This document shows positions 17,603 through 28,881 of a stretch of 64,000 nt of DNA, one piece after another (positions within the stretch are counted from its first letter, which is position 1; every line of letters starts with the position of its first letter). Position numbers and translations under genes: made by a program. The stretch is taken from contig CAWGEX010000003.1 in NCBI GenBank assembly GCA_963821755.1, positions 62,001 through 126,000 on the forward strand, in the 5' to 3' direction. Under the pieces are notes generated by a model. The model was not told the origin of the DNA, made no database searches, and saw nothing but the letters and a program-made list of their open reading frames with translations. This stretch comes from Bog-473 sp963821755. Lineage in GTDB: Bacteria; Actinomycetota; Acidimicrobiia; Acidimicrobiales; RAAP-2.

Positions 17603-18940
17603 ATGACCGTCATCGCGAAGGAGCCACGGGCCGGGACTCCCGCCGCGGCAGAGACGCCGCAAGACTTCACACCCGAGTCCGGCAACTTCAACCAGGTGGT
17701 CCGCCTCCTGGTGGTACTGGCCCTCGTCACCGTCCTCTTCGTGCTGGCCGGGCTCGGCGATCTGCTGCTGTTCATCGCCATCCTGGTGGCGGTGGTCATG
17801 CTGCACGAGCTGGGCCACTTCGCCACCGCCAAGTGGGCCGGCATGAAGGTCACCGAGTACTTCGTCGGCTTCGGCCCCCGTCTGTGGTCGGTCCGCCGGG
17901 GCGAGACCGAGTACGGCGTCAAGGCCATCCCGGCCGGCGGCTATGTCCGCATCACCGGGTTCACCGTGCTCGAGGAGGTCTCCGACGAAGACGAGCCCCG
18001 GGCCTACCGCCAGCAGTCCTTCGGCAAGCGCATGATCGTCGGCTCCGCCGGGTCGGCCATGCACTTCCTCATCGCGTTCGTCCTGGCCGTGATCGCCGTC
18101 TTCGCCTTCGGGGCGCCTACGGACAACCTGCAGGTGGCCGGGCTCGAACATCCGCAGGGCGTGGCCCAGACGCCGGCCCAGCACGCCGGGTTGGCCGCGG
18201 GCGACCTCATCGTCTCGGTGAACGGCAAGGCCCTCAAGAACCCCGACACCCTGTCGCAGACGGTCGCCCGTTCGGCCGGCACCCCCGTCACGTTGGGGGT
18301 GCGACATGACGGGGCGACCCGTGAGGTGACGGTCACGCCGGCCGATGCCCGCGGGGTGAAGGTCGGCGGGACGACCCTGGTCCCGGCCGGCGCGTCCTCG
18401 CCGCACGGCTACATCGGCGTGCAACTCGCCCAGGCCACCCAGTCGGTCAACCCGGTCCGGGCCGTCGGCATGGGGGCCACGAATCTGTGGCAGCTGACCA
18501 CCGCGGAGGTCGCCGGCATCGGCCACCTGTTCTCCGCCAGCGGTCTGAGCTCGGTGTTCCACCAGGTCTCCAACTCGAAGGACGCCACCCAGGTCGCCAA
18601 CAACCCCGCCGGCGCGGCCCGCCCGATCTCCATCATCGGCATCGCCAGATTGGGACCGCAGGCGCAGCAGGACGGCATCTACTTCCTGCTGGAATTCCTC
18701 ATCGTCATCAACATCGTCTTCGGGCTGCTCAACATGCTGCCGATGATTCCCTTCGACGGCGGGCATGTCGCTGTGGCCGGCTACGAGTGGATCCGGACCA
18801 AGAAGGGCCAGCCCTACTACAGAGCGGACATCACCAAGCTCTTCCCGGTGGTGTTCGCGGTCATGGCCTTCCTGGCCGTTTTCGTCATCTCCAGCGTGTA
18901 CCTCGACCTCACCCACCCCATCAAGAACCTCTTCCCCTAA
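17603..18940 (+). CDS. RseP/Rip1-like site-2 (M50) membrane zinc protease
   Basis: A 445-residue intramembrane metalloprotease. The zinc motif H-E-L-G-H is at residues 68-72 in a membrane segment; A-I-P-A-G-G-Y-V follows. A PDZ domain lies around residues 170-260 (A-G-L-A-A-G-D-L-I-V-S-V-N-G). The second active-site motif N-M-L-P-M-I-P-F-D-G-G-H is near residue 390. Such proteases cleave anti-sigma factors and other membrane proteins; mycobacterial Rip1 acts on RskA-type anti-sigma factors. The RskA-like protein at 60.5 kb is thus a possible substrate, which is inference. It lies between dxr and ispG, the usual actinobacterial order. Confidence 0.9.
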   Translation: MTVIAKEPRAGTPAAAETPQDFTPESGNFNQVVRLLVVLALVTVLFVLAGLGDLLLFIAILVAVVMLHELGHFATAKWAGMKVTEYFVGFGPRLWSVRRGETEYGVKAIPAGGYVRITGFTVLEEVSDEDEPRAYRQQSFGKRMIVGSAGSAMHFLIAFVLAVIAVFAFGAPTDNLQVAGLEHPQGVAQTPAQHAGLAAGDLIVSVNGKALKNPDTLSQTVARSAGTPVTLGVRHDGATREVTVTPADARGVKVGGTTLVPAGASSPHGYIGVQLAQATQSVNPVRAVGMGATNLWQLTTAEVAGIGHLFSASGLSSVFHQVSNSKDATQVANNPAGAARPISIIGIARLGPQAQQDGIYFLLEFLIVINIVFGLLNMLPMIPFDGGHVAVAGYEWIRTKKGQPYYRADITKLFPVVFAVMAFLAVFVISSVYLDLTHPIKNLFP

Positions 18941-18948
18941 CCGCACGC

Positions 18949-20178
18949 ATGGAACTCACCTCGTCCCTCCTCACCCCGCGACGGTCGACACGGCGCATCA
19001 CCTTGGGCGGCGTGCCCATCGGCGACGGCGCTCCGGTCACGGTGCAGTCGATGACCACCACCAAGACGGCCGACGTCGACGGCACGCTGGCCCAGATCTA
19101 CGCGCTGGCCGCCGCTGGGGCGGACATCGTGCGGTGTACCTGCAACGAGGAGGCAGCGGCGGTCGGCCTGGCCCAGATCGTCCCACGCTCGCCCGTCCCG
19201 ATCGTGGCCGACATCCACTTCCACCACGAGATGGCGCTGGCCGCCTTGGAGGCCGGCGTGCAGGGGCTGCGCCTCAACCCGGGCAATCTGCGCAAGGAGG
19301 CGGAGATCAAGCAGGTGGCGGCCGAGGCCCGCGACCGTGGCGTCCCCATCCGTATCGGGGTCAACGCCGGCTCGCTGCACCCAGACCTCTACAAGAAATA
19401 TGGCGGCGCCACGCCCGAGGCGTTGGTCGAGTCGGCCCGCAACGAGCTGGCCTACTTCGAGCAGGTGGACTTCACCGACGTCAAGATCTCGGTCAAGGCT
19501 TCATCGGTCGCGCTCATGATCGCCGCCTACCGCTTGGCCGCCGACACCTTCGACCACCCCCTCCACCTCGGGGTCACCGAGGCCGGTCCGCCACCCGCCG
19601 GACTGCTCAAGGGCACCGCCGGCATCGCCACCCTGCTGGCCGAGGGCATCGGGGACACCATTCGCTTCTCGTTGACCGCCGACCCGGTGGAAGAGGCCCG
19701 GGCCGGTCGTCAACTGCTCGAATCGCTCGGCCTGCGCGAGCGCAAGGGTCTCGATCTCATCGCCTGTCCCTCGTGTGGCCGGGCCCAGGTGGACGTCATC
19801 GCGGTGGCCAAGGAAGCCCAAGAGGCGTTGGAAGCACTGCACCTTCCCATCCAGGTGGCCGTCATGGGCTGCGTGGTCAACGGCCCCGGTGAAGCGCGCG
19901 AGGCCGACATCGGGATCGCCGCCGGCAAGGCGAAGGGCCATCTCTTCATCAAGGGCAAGATCGTGCGCGTCGTTCCCGAGGACGGCATGGTGCAGGCCCT
20001 GGTCGAGGAGGCCGAGCGCCTGGTCTCCGAGGGGGTCGAGGCGCGCCTGGCCGCCGCCGACTCGAGTGCCGAGGCCGAGGCCGAGGCCGATCGCCAAGCC
20101 CTGTTGGAGTCGACCGGCGCCGACCCCAACCACACCTCGGACAAGATCGAGATCATCCGTAGCCACCGCGACGGCTGA
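18949..20178 (+). CDS. ispG: 4-hydroxy-3-methylbut-2-en-1-yl diphosphate synthase (flavodoxin)
   Basis: IspG (GcpE) is the [4Fe-4S] enzyme that converts methylerythritol cyclodiphosphate to HMBPP in the MEP pathway. It has 409 residues: V-T-V-Q-S-M-T-T-T-K-T-A-D-V near the N terminus, P-I-V-A-D-I-H-F, R-L-N-P-G-N, then the cluster ligands in I-A-C-P-S-C-G-R and M-G-C-V-V-N-G-P-G-E-A. The C terminus carries an Ala/Glu-rich stretch of about 45 residues beyond the core. ATG 18949 begins 8 bp after the rseP-like stop. Confidence 0.94.
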   Translation: MELTSSLLTPRRSTRRITLGGVPIGDGAPVTVQSMTTTKTADVDGTLAQIYALAAAGADIVRCTCNEEAAAVGLAQIVPRSPVPIVADIHFHHEMALAALEAGVQGLRLNPGNLRKEAEIKQVAAEARDRGVPIRIGVNAGSLHPDLYKKYGGATPEALVESARNELAYFEQVDFTDVKISVKASSVALMIAAYRLAADTFDHPLHLGVTEAGPPPAGLLKGTAGIATLLAEGIGDTIRFSLTADPVEEARAGRQLLESLGLRERKGLDLIACPSCGRAQVDVIAVAKEAQEALEALHLPIQVAVMGCVVNGPGEAREADIGIAAGKAKGHLFIKGKIVRVVPEDGMVQALVEEAERLVSEGVEARLAAADSSAEAEAEADRQALLESTGADPNHTSDKIEIIRSHRDG

Positions 20179-20246
20179 GGATCGAGGGGCGACGGCCCAG
20201 CGCTGAGCGCGGCAGAGTTCCGACGGTTCGGTGGGCGCTGCCGGCG

Positions 20247-20915
20247 CTACTCCTTGAGGTGCCGATGACCTGATTGGAAAAACTTCACGGCGTCGGGCGC
20301 GTCGGAGATGGTTTCCCACGAGCACGTCGCCCCGAAGGGAGCGTTCCAGAAGCGGTCGGACGACCTTCGATCGGGTGGAGTCCCCACGTAGAGGTACGGC
20401 TCGGCGATGTCGTGGTCACCGGGCGACGCGCCGTAGGTGACGCCCTCCACCTCGATGGCCACGTCGAAGTGCTCGGGCCACAGCGTGGCCTGGGCCGGCG
20501 CCGCCGGATCGAGCACGGCAGCCCATCGGCGCAAGGCATCGTCACCCAGCGCGTGCCATTGGGCCACGGCGTCCGCTGATACCGGGTCGATCTCGAGGGG
20601 TGCGTCCGGGTCGCAAACGGTGGCCGGCGTGTACACCGACGCCGGGGCGCCCGGTGCCACACCGGCCAACTGCGCCGCCGCGCCGAGCGTGCTGAGGTGA
20701 GCCCGCCGTGTCCCTTCGGCGGCGGCGACGACAAGGTCGACGTGGTCGACCCCGACGGTGCGCCGGTCGTCGGCGAACGGAGGCGTCGAGAAGCCGCCCG
20801 GAGCGACCCGGAGACCGATCCGTCCCGTCTCGGCATACAGGGCGGCGGCCACCACGTGCTCGGCCAGCGCGTGCAGTGACTCCAGCGTGCTCGGATTCGG
20901 GGTCGTGCGATCCAT
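20247..20915 (-). CDS. conserved actinobacterial hypothetical protein
   Basis: A 222-residue cytosolic protein with no signal peptide or membrane segment. It is rich in Ala, Asp and Pro with a Trp-rich C-terminal third (L-W-P-E-H-F-D-V-A-I-E-V, P-Y-L-Y-V-G-T-P, F-W-N-A-P-F-G-A). I do not recognise a named domain, though proteins with this W-P-E-H-F-D pattern occur widely in actinobacteria. It is transcribed against ispG and divergently from proS, so it forms its own unit. Codon usage resembles its neighbours, and the opposite frames give no alternative. Confidence 0.7.
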   Translation of the reverse strand: MDRTTPNPSTLESLHALAEHVVAAALYAETGRIGLRVAPGGFSTPPFADDRRTVGVDHVDLVVAAAEGTRRAHLSTLGAAAQLAGVAPGAPASVYTPATVCDPDAPLEIDPVSADAVAQWHALGDDALRRWAAVLDPAAPAQATLWPEHFDVAIEVEGVTYGASPGDHDIAEPYLYVGTPPDRRSSDRFWNAPFGATCSWETISDAPDAVKFFQSGHRHLKE

Positions 20916-21019
20916 GGTTCCTCACCCGCACAGTAATTGGACGGGCCGTACCGAGGCGGCCGGTCGCATCGGTCGCGGCCGTCGCGTGGCTGTCGGCCGC
21001 ACAACTAGCCTGCGCACCC

Positions 21020-22432
21020 ATGAGCAAGGGCGCCATCGTCACCCGGGCCGAGGATTTTCCGCGTTGGTACCAAGAGGTGGTCGCCGGGGCCGAACTGGCC
21101 GAGAACGGGCCCGCCGCTGGGACCATGGTCATCCGTCCGTGGGGCTACGGGATCTGGGAACTGTTCCAGCGCGAACTCGACCGGCGCATCAAGGAGGCCG
21201 GGGCCGAGAACGCGTACTTCCCGCTCCTGATCCCCGAGTCGTTCCTGAGCCTCGAAGCCGAACACGTCGAAGGCTTCAGCCCCGAACTGGCCGTGGTCAC
21301 GCACGGGGGCGGGAAGAAGCTGGAGGAGCCGCTGGTCGTGCGGCCGACCAGCGAGACGGTGATCAACAGCCTCTTCGCCAAGTGGATCCAGAGCTACCGG
21401 GACCTGCCTCTCCTCATCAACCAGTGGGCCAACGTGGTGCGCTGGGAACTTCGCCCACGGCTGCTGCTGCGCTCACGCGAGTTCCTCTGGCAGGAGGGCC
21501 ACACCGCCCACGCCAGTGAAGCCGAAGCCAGGGCCTACGCCCTGGAGATCCTGTGCGACGTCTATCACTCCACCATGGTCGAGGCGGCGTCGCTGCCCGT
21601 GCTGACCGGGCACAAGACGGCTCGTGAGCGTTTCGCCGGAGCCACGCGCACCTGGACCTGCGAGGGGATGATGGGCGACGGGAAGGCTTTGCAGATGGGG
21701 ACCAGCCATGAGCTGGGCCAGAACTTCGCCAAGGCGTTCGGGATCACCTATTCGAACGCCGAGGGCACAGTCGAGCACGTCTGGCAGACCTCCTGGGGGG
21801 TGTCGACCCGCCTCATCGGGGCGGTGGTGATGGGGCACGGCGACGACTACGGCCTTCGCCTGCCGCCGGCGTTGGCGCCGGCCGAGGTCGTGGTGCTCAT
21901 GATCAAGGAGGACCAGGGCGTGCGCGCCGCTGCCGAGGCGCTGATGGCCGACCTGCGCTCGCAGGGCCACCGGGTGCGCCTCGATGACCGGGTCGAGACC
22001 AGCTTCGGTCGGCGCAGCGTGGCCTGGGAGCTGAAGGGCGTGCCGGTGCGGGTCGAGATCGGCCCCCGGGACCTGGCCGAAGGCCATGTCACGGTGGTGA
22101 CCCGACACCTCCGGGAGAAGCGGACCGTGGTGCTCTCGGCCGTCGGTCATGAGGTCACCGCCATCCTCGAGCGGGTCGGTCCCGAGCTCTACGCCGAGGC
22201 TGCGGCCATGCGCGAGGAGCGCACGGCCGACGTGGGCACGCTGGACGAGGCCATCGAGGCGGCCAACAACGGCTTCGCCCGCATCCCCATGGGCGCGCTC
22301 GGGGCCGACGGCGAGGACCGGTTGGCCACCCAGGCCCTCTCGATTCGTTGCCTCCAGCGGCCGGACGGGTCGCTGGCCGAGCCCGAGGACGCCGAGGCTG
22401 ACCTGACCGCGGTGGTGGGGCGCTCTTATTGA
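21020..22432 (+). CDS. proS: prolyl-tRNA synthetase, archaeal/eukaryotic-type (ProS type 3)
   Basis: Charges tRNA-Pro. The 470-residue length and the motifs A-G-T-M-V-I-R-P-W-G-Y-G-I-W, Y-F-P-L-L-I-P-E-S, R-P-T-S-E-T, R-W-E-L-R-P-R-L-L-L-R-S-R-E-F-L-W-Q-E-G-H-T, and Q-M-G-T-S-H-E-L-G-Q-N identify the short type found in archaea and some bacteria. The long bacterial form with the editing insertion is about 570 residues. The C-terminal anticodon domain follows (V-V-V-L-M-I-K-E-D). ATG 21020 was chosen by homology. It is upstream of the rimP-nusA operon but separated from it by a promoter and a hairpin. Confidence 0.92.
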   Translation: MSKGAIVTRAEDFPRWYQEVVAGAELAENGPAAGTMVIRPWGYGIWELFQRELDRRIKEAGAENAYFPLLIPESFLSLEAEHVEGFSPELAVVTHGGGKKLEEPLVVRPTSETVINSLFAKWIQSYRDLPLLINQWANVVRWELRPRLLLRSREFLWQEGHTAHASEAEARAYALEILCDVYHSTMVEAASLPVLTGHKTARERFAGATRTWTCEGMMGDGKALQMGTSHELGQNFAKAFGITYSNAEGTVEHVWQTSWGVSTRLIGAVVMGHGDDYGLRLPPALAPAEVVVLMIKEDQGVRAAAEALMADLRSQGHRVRLDDRVETSFGRRSVAWELKGVPVRVEIGPRDLAEGHVTVVTRHLREKRTVVLSAVGHEVTAILERVGPELYAEAAAMREERTADVGTLDEAIEAANNGFARIPMGALGADGEDRLATQALSIRCLQRPDGSLAEPEDAEADLTAVVGRSY

Positions 22433-22455
22433 CCTGCGCATTGGGTATAATCCCT
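22423..22455 (+). promoter_or_regulatory. Promoter for the rimP-nusA-infB operon
   Basis: A perfect -10 hexamer TATAAT lies at 22446-22451, right after the proS stop. No good -35 sits at 17 bp; TTGACC at 22429-22434 is only 11 bp upstream. A consensus -10 is unusual in such GC-rich sequence. The predicted transcript starts near 22458, about 100 nt before the rimP ATG. Confidence 0.55.
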
Positions 22456-22488
22456 CGCGCTGTCCAGTTTGAAATCAGTACCTCGTTG

Positions 22489-22515
22489 AAGCGTGGGCTG
22501 CGGCCCACGCTTTTG
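22489..22515 (+). terminator. Intrinsic-terminator-like hairpin in the rimP-nusA leader
   Basis: A perfect 9-10 bp stem (AGCGTGGGC pairing with GCCCACGCT) around a TGCG loop is followed by TTTTGCTTTC. It starts about 30 nt after the predicted transcription start and ends about 40 nt before the rimP ATG. It may end proS readthrough, or act as an attenuator within the nusA leader. The T-run is short, so strength is uncertain. Confidence 0.6.
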
Positions 22516-22555
22516 CTTTCCTGGTGCCCAAGACGATCGAGAGGAGGTGACGGCG

Positions 22556-23035
22556 ATGGCGAGGAGTACAAACGACCTGGCAGATGCGCTGTCACCCCTG
22601 CTCGAGGACCGTGGCCTGGACCTGGTGGACGTGGTGCTCCGGGGCAGCGAGCTGGAGGTCTTCGTCGACCGTGAAGGTGGCGTCGACCTCGAGGCCCTGA
22701 GCGACGCCACCCGGGCCGTGTCGGCCGCCCTCGATGAGATCGACCCCATCCCGGGTCGCTACACCCTGACCGTGTCCAGCCCCGGGCTCGAGCGCCGCCT
22801 GCGCACGCCCGCCCATTTCTCCCGCGCCATCGGCGAGGCCGTGACCTTGCGCATGCACGCGGGGACCGAAGACGTACGCCGGGTCAGCGGCACGTTGGAA
22901 AGTGCCGACGCGACCGGATGCACGCTGGTGGGACCGGATCTGCCGGACGGGTCCCTGCGCGTGGCCTACGACGAGATCGAGCGGGCCCGCACCGTTTTTG
23001 CCTGGGGACCGCAGCCGAAGAGAGTGAGAGGGTGA
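22556..23035 (+). CDS. rimP: ribosome maturation factor RimP
   Basis: Needed for 30S subunit maturation. The 159-residue product shows D-L-V-D-V-V-L-R-G-S-E-L-E-V-F-V-D and V-S-S-P-G-L-E-R-R-L-R-T-P-A-H-F, the family signature. ATG 22556 is preceded by a near-perfect ribosome binding site, AGGAGGTGA at 22542-22550. It heads the rimP-nusA-ylxR-infB-rbfA-truB-ribF cluster; nusA follows after 7 bp. Confidence 0.92.
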   Translation: MARSTNDLADALSPLLEDRGLDLVDVVLRGSELEVFVDREGGVDLEALSDATRAVSAALDEIDPIPGRYTLTVSSPGLERRLRTPAHFSRAIGEAVTLRMHAGTEDVRRVSGTLESADATGCTLVGPDLPDGSLRVAYDEIERARTVFAWGPQPKRVRG

Positions 23036-23042
23036 GCAGGTC

Positions 23043-24386
23043 ATGAGCAAGACCAACTTTGAATTCCTGGACGCGCTGGGACAGATCGCCCGTGACAAGG
23101 GAATTTCTGTCGAAACATTGCTCGATGCCCTCGCCAACGCCCTGGTGGCCGCCTACAAGCGGATGCCCGACGCCGCGGAGGAAGCGGTCGTGACCATCGA
23201 CCCCGATTCGGGGGAGATCCGCGTCTACGGCCAGGAGCTGGACGAGGACGGCGAGGTCATCCGCGAGTGGGACGACACGCCGGATGACTTCGGTCGCATC
23301 GCGGCGCAGACGGCGAAGCAGGTGATTCTCCAGCGGATCCGCGAAGTGGAGCGGGACATGAAGTACGAGGAGTACGCCGGGCGTGAGGGCGACATCGTCA
23401 CCGGCATCGTGCAGCAGACCGACAACCGCTACACCCTGCTGGACCTGGGCAAGGTCGAAGCCCTGCTGCCCCAGGCCGAGCAGGTGTCCTATGAGCGTTA
23501 CGAGCACGGCACCCGGCTGAAGGCGTACATCGTCGAGGTTCGCAAGACGACCAAGGGCCCGCAGATCGTGGTGAGCCGCACGCACCCCGGCCTGATCAAG
23601 CGCCTCTTCGAGCTCGAGGTCCCAGAGATCTCGTCCGGCGTGGTGGAGATCAAGGCGGCGGCGCGCGAGCCCGGTCACCGCACGAAGATCGCCGTCTGGT
23701 CCAACGACCCCAACGTGGACCCGGTGGGAGCCTGCGTCGGCGCCCGGGGGTCCCGGGTGCGCATGGTCACCAACGAATTGCGCGGTGAGCGCGTCGACGT
23801 CGTTCCGTTCTCCGACGACCCCGTCGAGCTGATTCAGAACGCGCTGGCCCCCGCCCGCGTGCGGGAGGTCCGCCTGGACGAGGAGACCGGCACGGCCACG
23901 GTGGTGGTCAGTGACTTCCAGCTGTCCCTGGCCATCGGCAAGGAGGGGCAGAACGCCCGTCTGGCCGCTCGCCTGACCGGATGGCGTATCGACATCAAGA
24001 GCGAGACGCAGCTGGCCGAGGAAGAAGCCGGCTACTCCGATGAGGAATGGGCCGAGGGCGAATGGGTCGAGGACGAGAATGGTGAGATGGTCTGGAAGCC
24101 GGCCGAGGGCGGCGAAGCCATGTCGGCCGAGGATTGGGCCCACCAGGCCGAGGACGCTCCGAGCGATGGCACCGCGCCCACCGCCGTGGCGGACGGGGCC
24201 GGAGCCGGATCGGCCGAGCCCGAGCCCGCTGGGGCAGACTCCGAGCCGGCCGAGCCCGAATCGGCAGAGCCCCAGTCGGCCGAGCCCGAGCCCGCTGCGG
24301 CAGACTCCGAGCCGGCCGTGCCCAAGGCAGCCGCCGATGTGTCGGCCGATGCGACAGCCGACACGACCCAAGAGGCCGACGCATAG
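23043..24386 (+). CDS. nusA: transcription termination/antitermination factor NusA
   Basis: NusA binds RNA polymerase and modulates pausing, termination and antitermination. The 447 residues contain the N-terminal polymerase-binding domain, an S1 domain (G-D-I-V-T-G-I-V-Q-Q), and two KH domains (V-G-A-C-V-G-A-R-G-S-R-V; L-A-I-G-K-E-G-Q-N-A-R-L-A-A). The last 110 or so residues are an acidic Ala/Glu/Pro/Ser tail with a 66-bp tandem repeat. Actinobacterial NusA often lacks the C-terminal repeats of E. coli, but such a long acidic tail is unusual. Confidence 0.93.
   Translation: MSKTNFEFLDALGQIARDKGISVETLLDALANALVAAYKRMPDAAEEAVVTIDPDSGEIRVYGQELDEDGEVIREWDDTPDDFGRIAAQTAKQVILQRIREVERDMKYEEYAGREGDIVTGIVQQTDNRYTLLDLGKVEALLPQAEQVSYERYEHGTRLKAYIVEVRKTTKGPQIVVSRTHPGLIKRLFELEVPEISSGVVEIKAAAREPGHRTKIAVWSNDPNVDPVGACVGARGSRVRMVTNELRGERVDVVPFSDDPVELIQNALAPARVREVRLDEETGTATVVVSDFQLSLAIGKEGQNARLAARLTGWRIDIKSETQLAEEEAGYSDEEWAEGEWVEDENGEMVWKPAEGGEAMSAEDWAHQAEDAPSDGTAPTAVADGAGAGSAEPEPAGADSEPAEPESAEPQSAEPEPAAADSEPAVPKAAADVSADATADTTQEADA
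24211..24318 (+). repeat. 66-bp tandem repeat in the nusA tail
   Basis: The block beginning cggccgagcccgagcccgct at 24211 recurs at 24277 with one base change in the first 39 bp. It encodes an acidic A-E-P-E-P-A-x-A-D-S-E-P-A unit. The 66-bp period is 22 codons, so the frame is kept. Confidence 0.6.
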
Positions 24387-24664
24387 GACCGACACGGACG
24401 TGCGTCGGTTGCCGCAAAGCCCGGCCGGCCGACGAGTTGTTCCGAATAGTGCGGCACGCCGAGGGCGAACTGCTGGTCGCTCCGGCCAGCCAGGGCCGAG
24501 GGGCCTGGCTCTGCCAGGGGTCGCCGTCGTGCTTGGAAGCAGCAGTCCGGCGGCACGCGTTCGACCGGGCCTTCAAATGTTCGGTCGGGGCCGAGGCCGT
24601 TGCCGAGCTACGGGCACGCCTGAGCGGCGCGTCGGAGCAGCCCACACGTGATGTGCGAGGATAG
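24383..24664 (+). CDS. ylxR: YlxR / RnpM-type RNA-binding protein (start unclear)
   Basis: A small DUF448 protein; in Bacillus the homologue RnpM modulates RNase P. The core R-T-C-V-G-C-R-K-A-R-P, L-F-R-I-V-R, Q-G-R-G-A-W-L-C and A-F-D-R-A-F-K are clear. No ATG, GTG or TTG lies near the expected start: in this frame the codons just before the core are ATA-GGA-CCG at 24383. Either a start inside nusA is used, or one extra base near 24391-24400 hides an ATG at 24349 in the neighbouring frame. Coordinates at the 5' end are therefore approximate. It lies between nusA and infB, the standard position. Confidence 0.75.
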   Translation: MGPTRTCVGCRKARPADELFRIVRHAEGELLVAPASQGRGAWLCQGSPSCLEAAVRRHAFDRAFKCSVGAEAVAELRARLSGASEQPTRDVRG

Positions 24665-24717
24665 AGGGCTTCGGGTCACCCCGCGGCCCCGATACCACGA
24701 AGGATACAGAGAACCAC

Positions 24718-27568
<2,851 letters not shown>

Positions 27569-27575
27569 CCGAACG

Positions 27576-27941
27576 GTGAAACGGCGGACGGCGACGTACC
27601 CCCGCTCATTGCGGGTCAATCAAGTACTGCGACAGGTGGTGGCCGAGGAGCTCGAGCGGCTGGCCGACGCCGACGAACGCTTCCGCATGGTCACCGTGAC
27701 CTCGGTCGACACCGCCTCGGACCTGCGCACGGCCACGGTGTACCTCGCCTCGCTGAGTGACGACGCGGCCGAGGCCCTCGAGGAGCGCCGGCCGCATCTG
27801 CAGCGCTCCATCGGGACCCAGGTGAGCATGAAGCGGACGCCCCGACTGACCTTCAAGGCCGATCCGGCCATCGTCGCCGGCAACCGGGTGGAGGAGCTGT
27901 TGCGCGGCATCGACCAGGTGGCCGAGCCCGAAGACCAGTGA
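27576..27941 (+). CDS. rbfA: 30S ribosome-binding factor A
   Basis: RbfA helps mature the 16S rRNA 5' end and is a cold-shock factor. The 121-residue KH-like protein starts K-R-R-T-A-T-Y-P-R-S-L-R-V-N-Q-V-L-R-Q-V and shows V-T-V-T-S-V-D-T-A-x-D-L-R-T-A-T-V-Y and M-K-R-T-P-R-L-T-F-K. GTG 27576 lies 7 bp after the infB stop. The frame is open upstream, but those residues overlap infB and are not conserved. Confidence 0.92.
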   Translation: MKRRTATYPRSLRVNQVLRQVVAEELERLADADERFRMVTVTSVDTASDLRTATVYLASLSDDAAEALEERRPHLQRSIGTQVSMKRTPRLTFKADPAIVAGNRVEELLRGIDQVAEPEDQ

Positions 27942-27987
27942 CGCCGTGGCACGGTGCGCGCCATGACCGACGGACACGGGGGACACC

Positions 27988-28863
27988 GTGAGCGCGACCG
28001 GCCTGGTGGTCGTCGACAAGGAAGCGGGCTGGACCTCCCACGACGTGGTGGCCCAGTGCCGCCGGATCTTCGGACAACGCCGGGTCGGCCACGCCGGCAC
28101 CCTCGACCCCGATGCCACCGGTGTGCTCCTGGTCGGCCTGGGCCGGGCCACCCGCCTGCTGCGCTTCTTGACCCCGCTGCCCAAGACCTACGTGGCCGAG
28201 ATCGTCCTCGGCACCTCAACCTCCACCCTCGATGCCTCTGGCGAGGTCACCGGCACCTGGGACATGTCCACCGTCACGCCGGCCCGGGTACAAGCAGCGG
28301 CGGACGATCTGACCGGCGCCATCGAGCAGGTCCCCCCGATGGTCTCGGCCGTCAAGATCGACGGACAGCGTCTGCACGAGTTGGCCCGGCAGGGGATCGA
28401 CGTGGAGCGCCCGGCCCGCCCGGTCACCGTCTACCGCTTCGACACCGAACCCGACCCCGAGCGCCCGAACGTGTACCGGGCCACCATCGAGTGCTCGTCG
28501 GGGACGTACATCCGCACCCTGGCCGACGACATGGGGGCGGCTCTCGGCGGGGGCGCCCACATCGGAACGCTGCGCCGGACCCGGATCGGGTCGTTCGGCC
28601 CGGATGACATGCGGCTGCTGGACCGGGTCGACCACGACGCCATCCTCACCCCGGCCCAGGCCATGCGCGACATGGACCACGTCACCGTCGAGAGCGAGTT
28701 CGCCGGCGCCATTGAGCACGGGCTGGCCCTCGACCGGGTGCCGGTCGGCGCCGCGGGAGACGGCCCCTGGGCCATGGTCGACGATCGGGGCACCTTGCTG
28801 GCGGTCTACGAGGCGACGGGCACCGACCGGATCAAGCCGGCTGTCGTACTCGCCGGTAACTGA
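27988..28863 (+). CDS. truB: tRNA pseudouridine(55) synthase TruB
   Basis: Makes pseudouridine at U55 in the T-loop of tRNAs. The 291 residues start with G-L-V-V-V-D-K-E-A-G-W-T-S-H-D and include the catalytic Asp motif V-G-H-A-G-T-L-D-P-D-A-T-G-V-L. Then come P-P-M-V-S-A-V-K-I-D-G-Q-R-L-H and S-S-G-T-Y-I-R-T-L-A-D-D. GTG 27988 was chosen since the conserved region begins there; 46 bp separate it from rbfA. Confidence 0.93.
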   Translation: MSATGLVVVDKEAGWTSHDVVAQCRRIFGQRRVGHAGTLDPDATGVLLVGLGRATRLLRFLTPLPKTYVAEIVLGTSTSTLDASGEVTGTWDMSTVTPARVQAAADDLTGAIEQVPPMVSAVKIDGQRLHELARQGIDVERPARPVTVYRFDTEPDPERPNVYRATIECSSGTYIRTLADDMGAALGGGAHIGTLRRTRIGSFGPDDMRLLDRVDHDAILTPAQAMRDMDHVTVESEFAGAIEHGLALDRVPVGAAGDGPWAMVDDRGTLLAVYEATGTDRIKPAVVLAGN

Positions 28864-28881
28864 GGTCTATCCTCATCCGCG

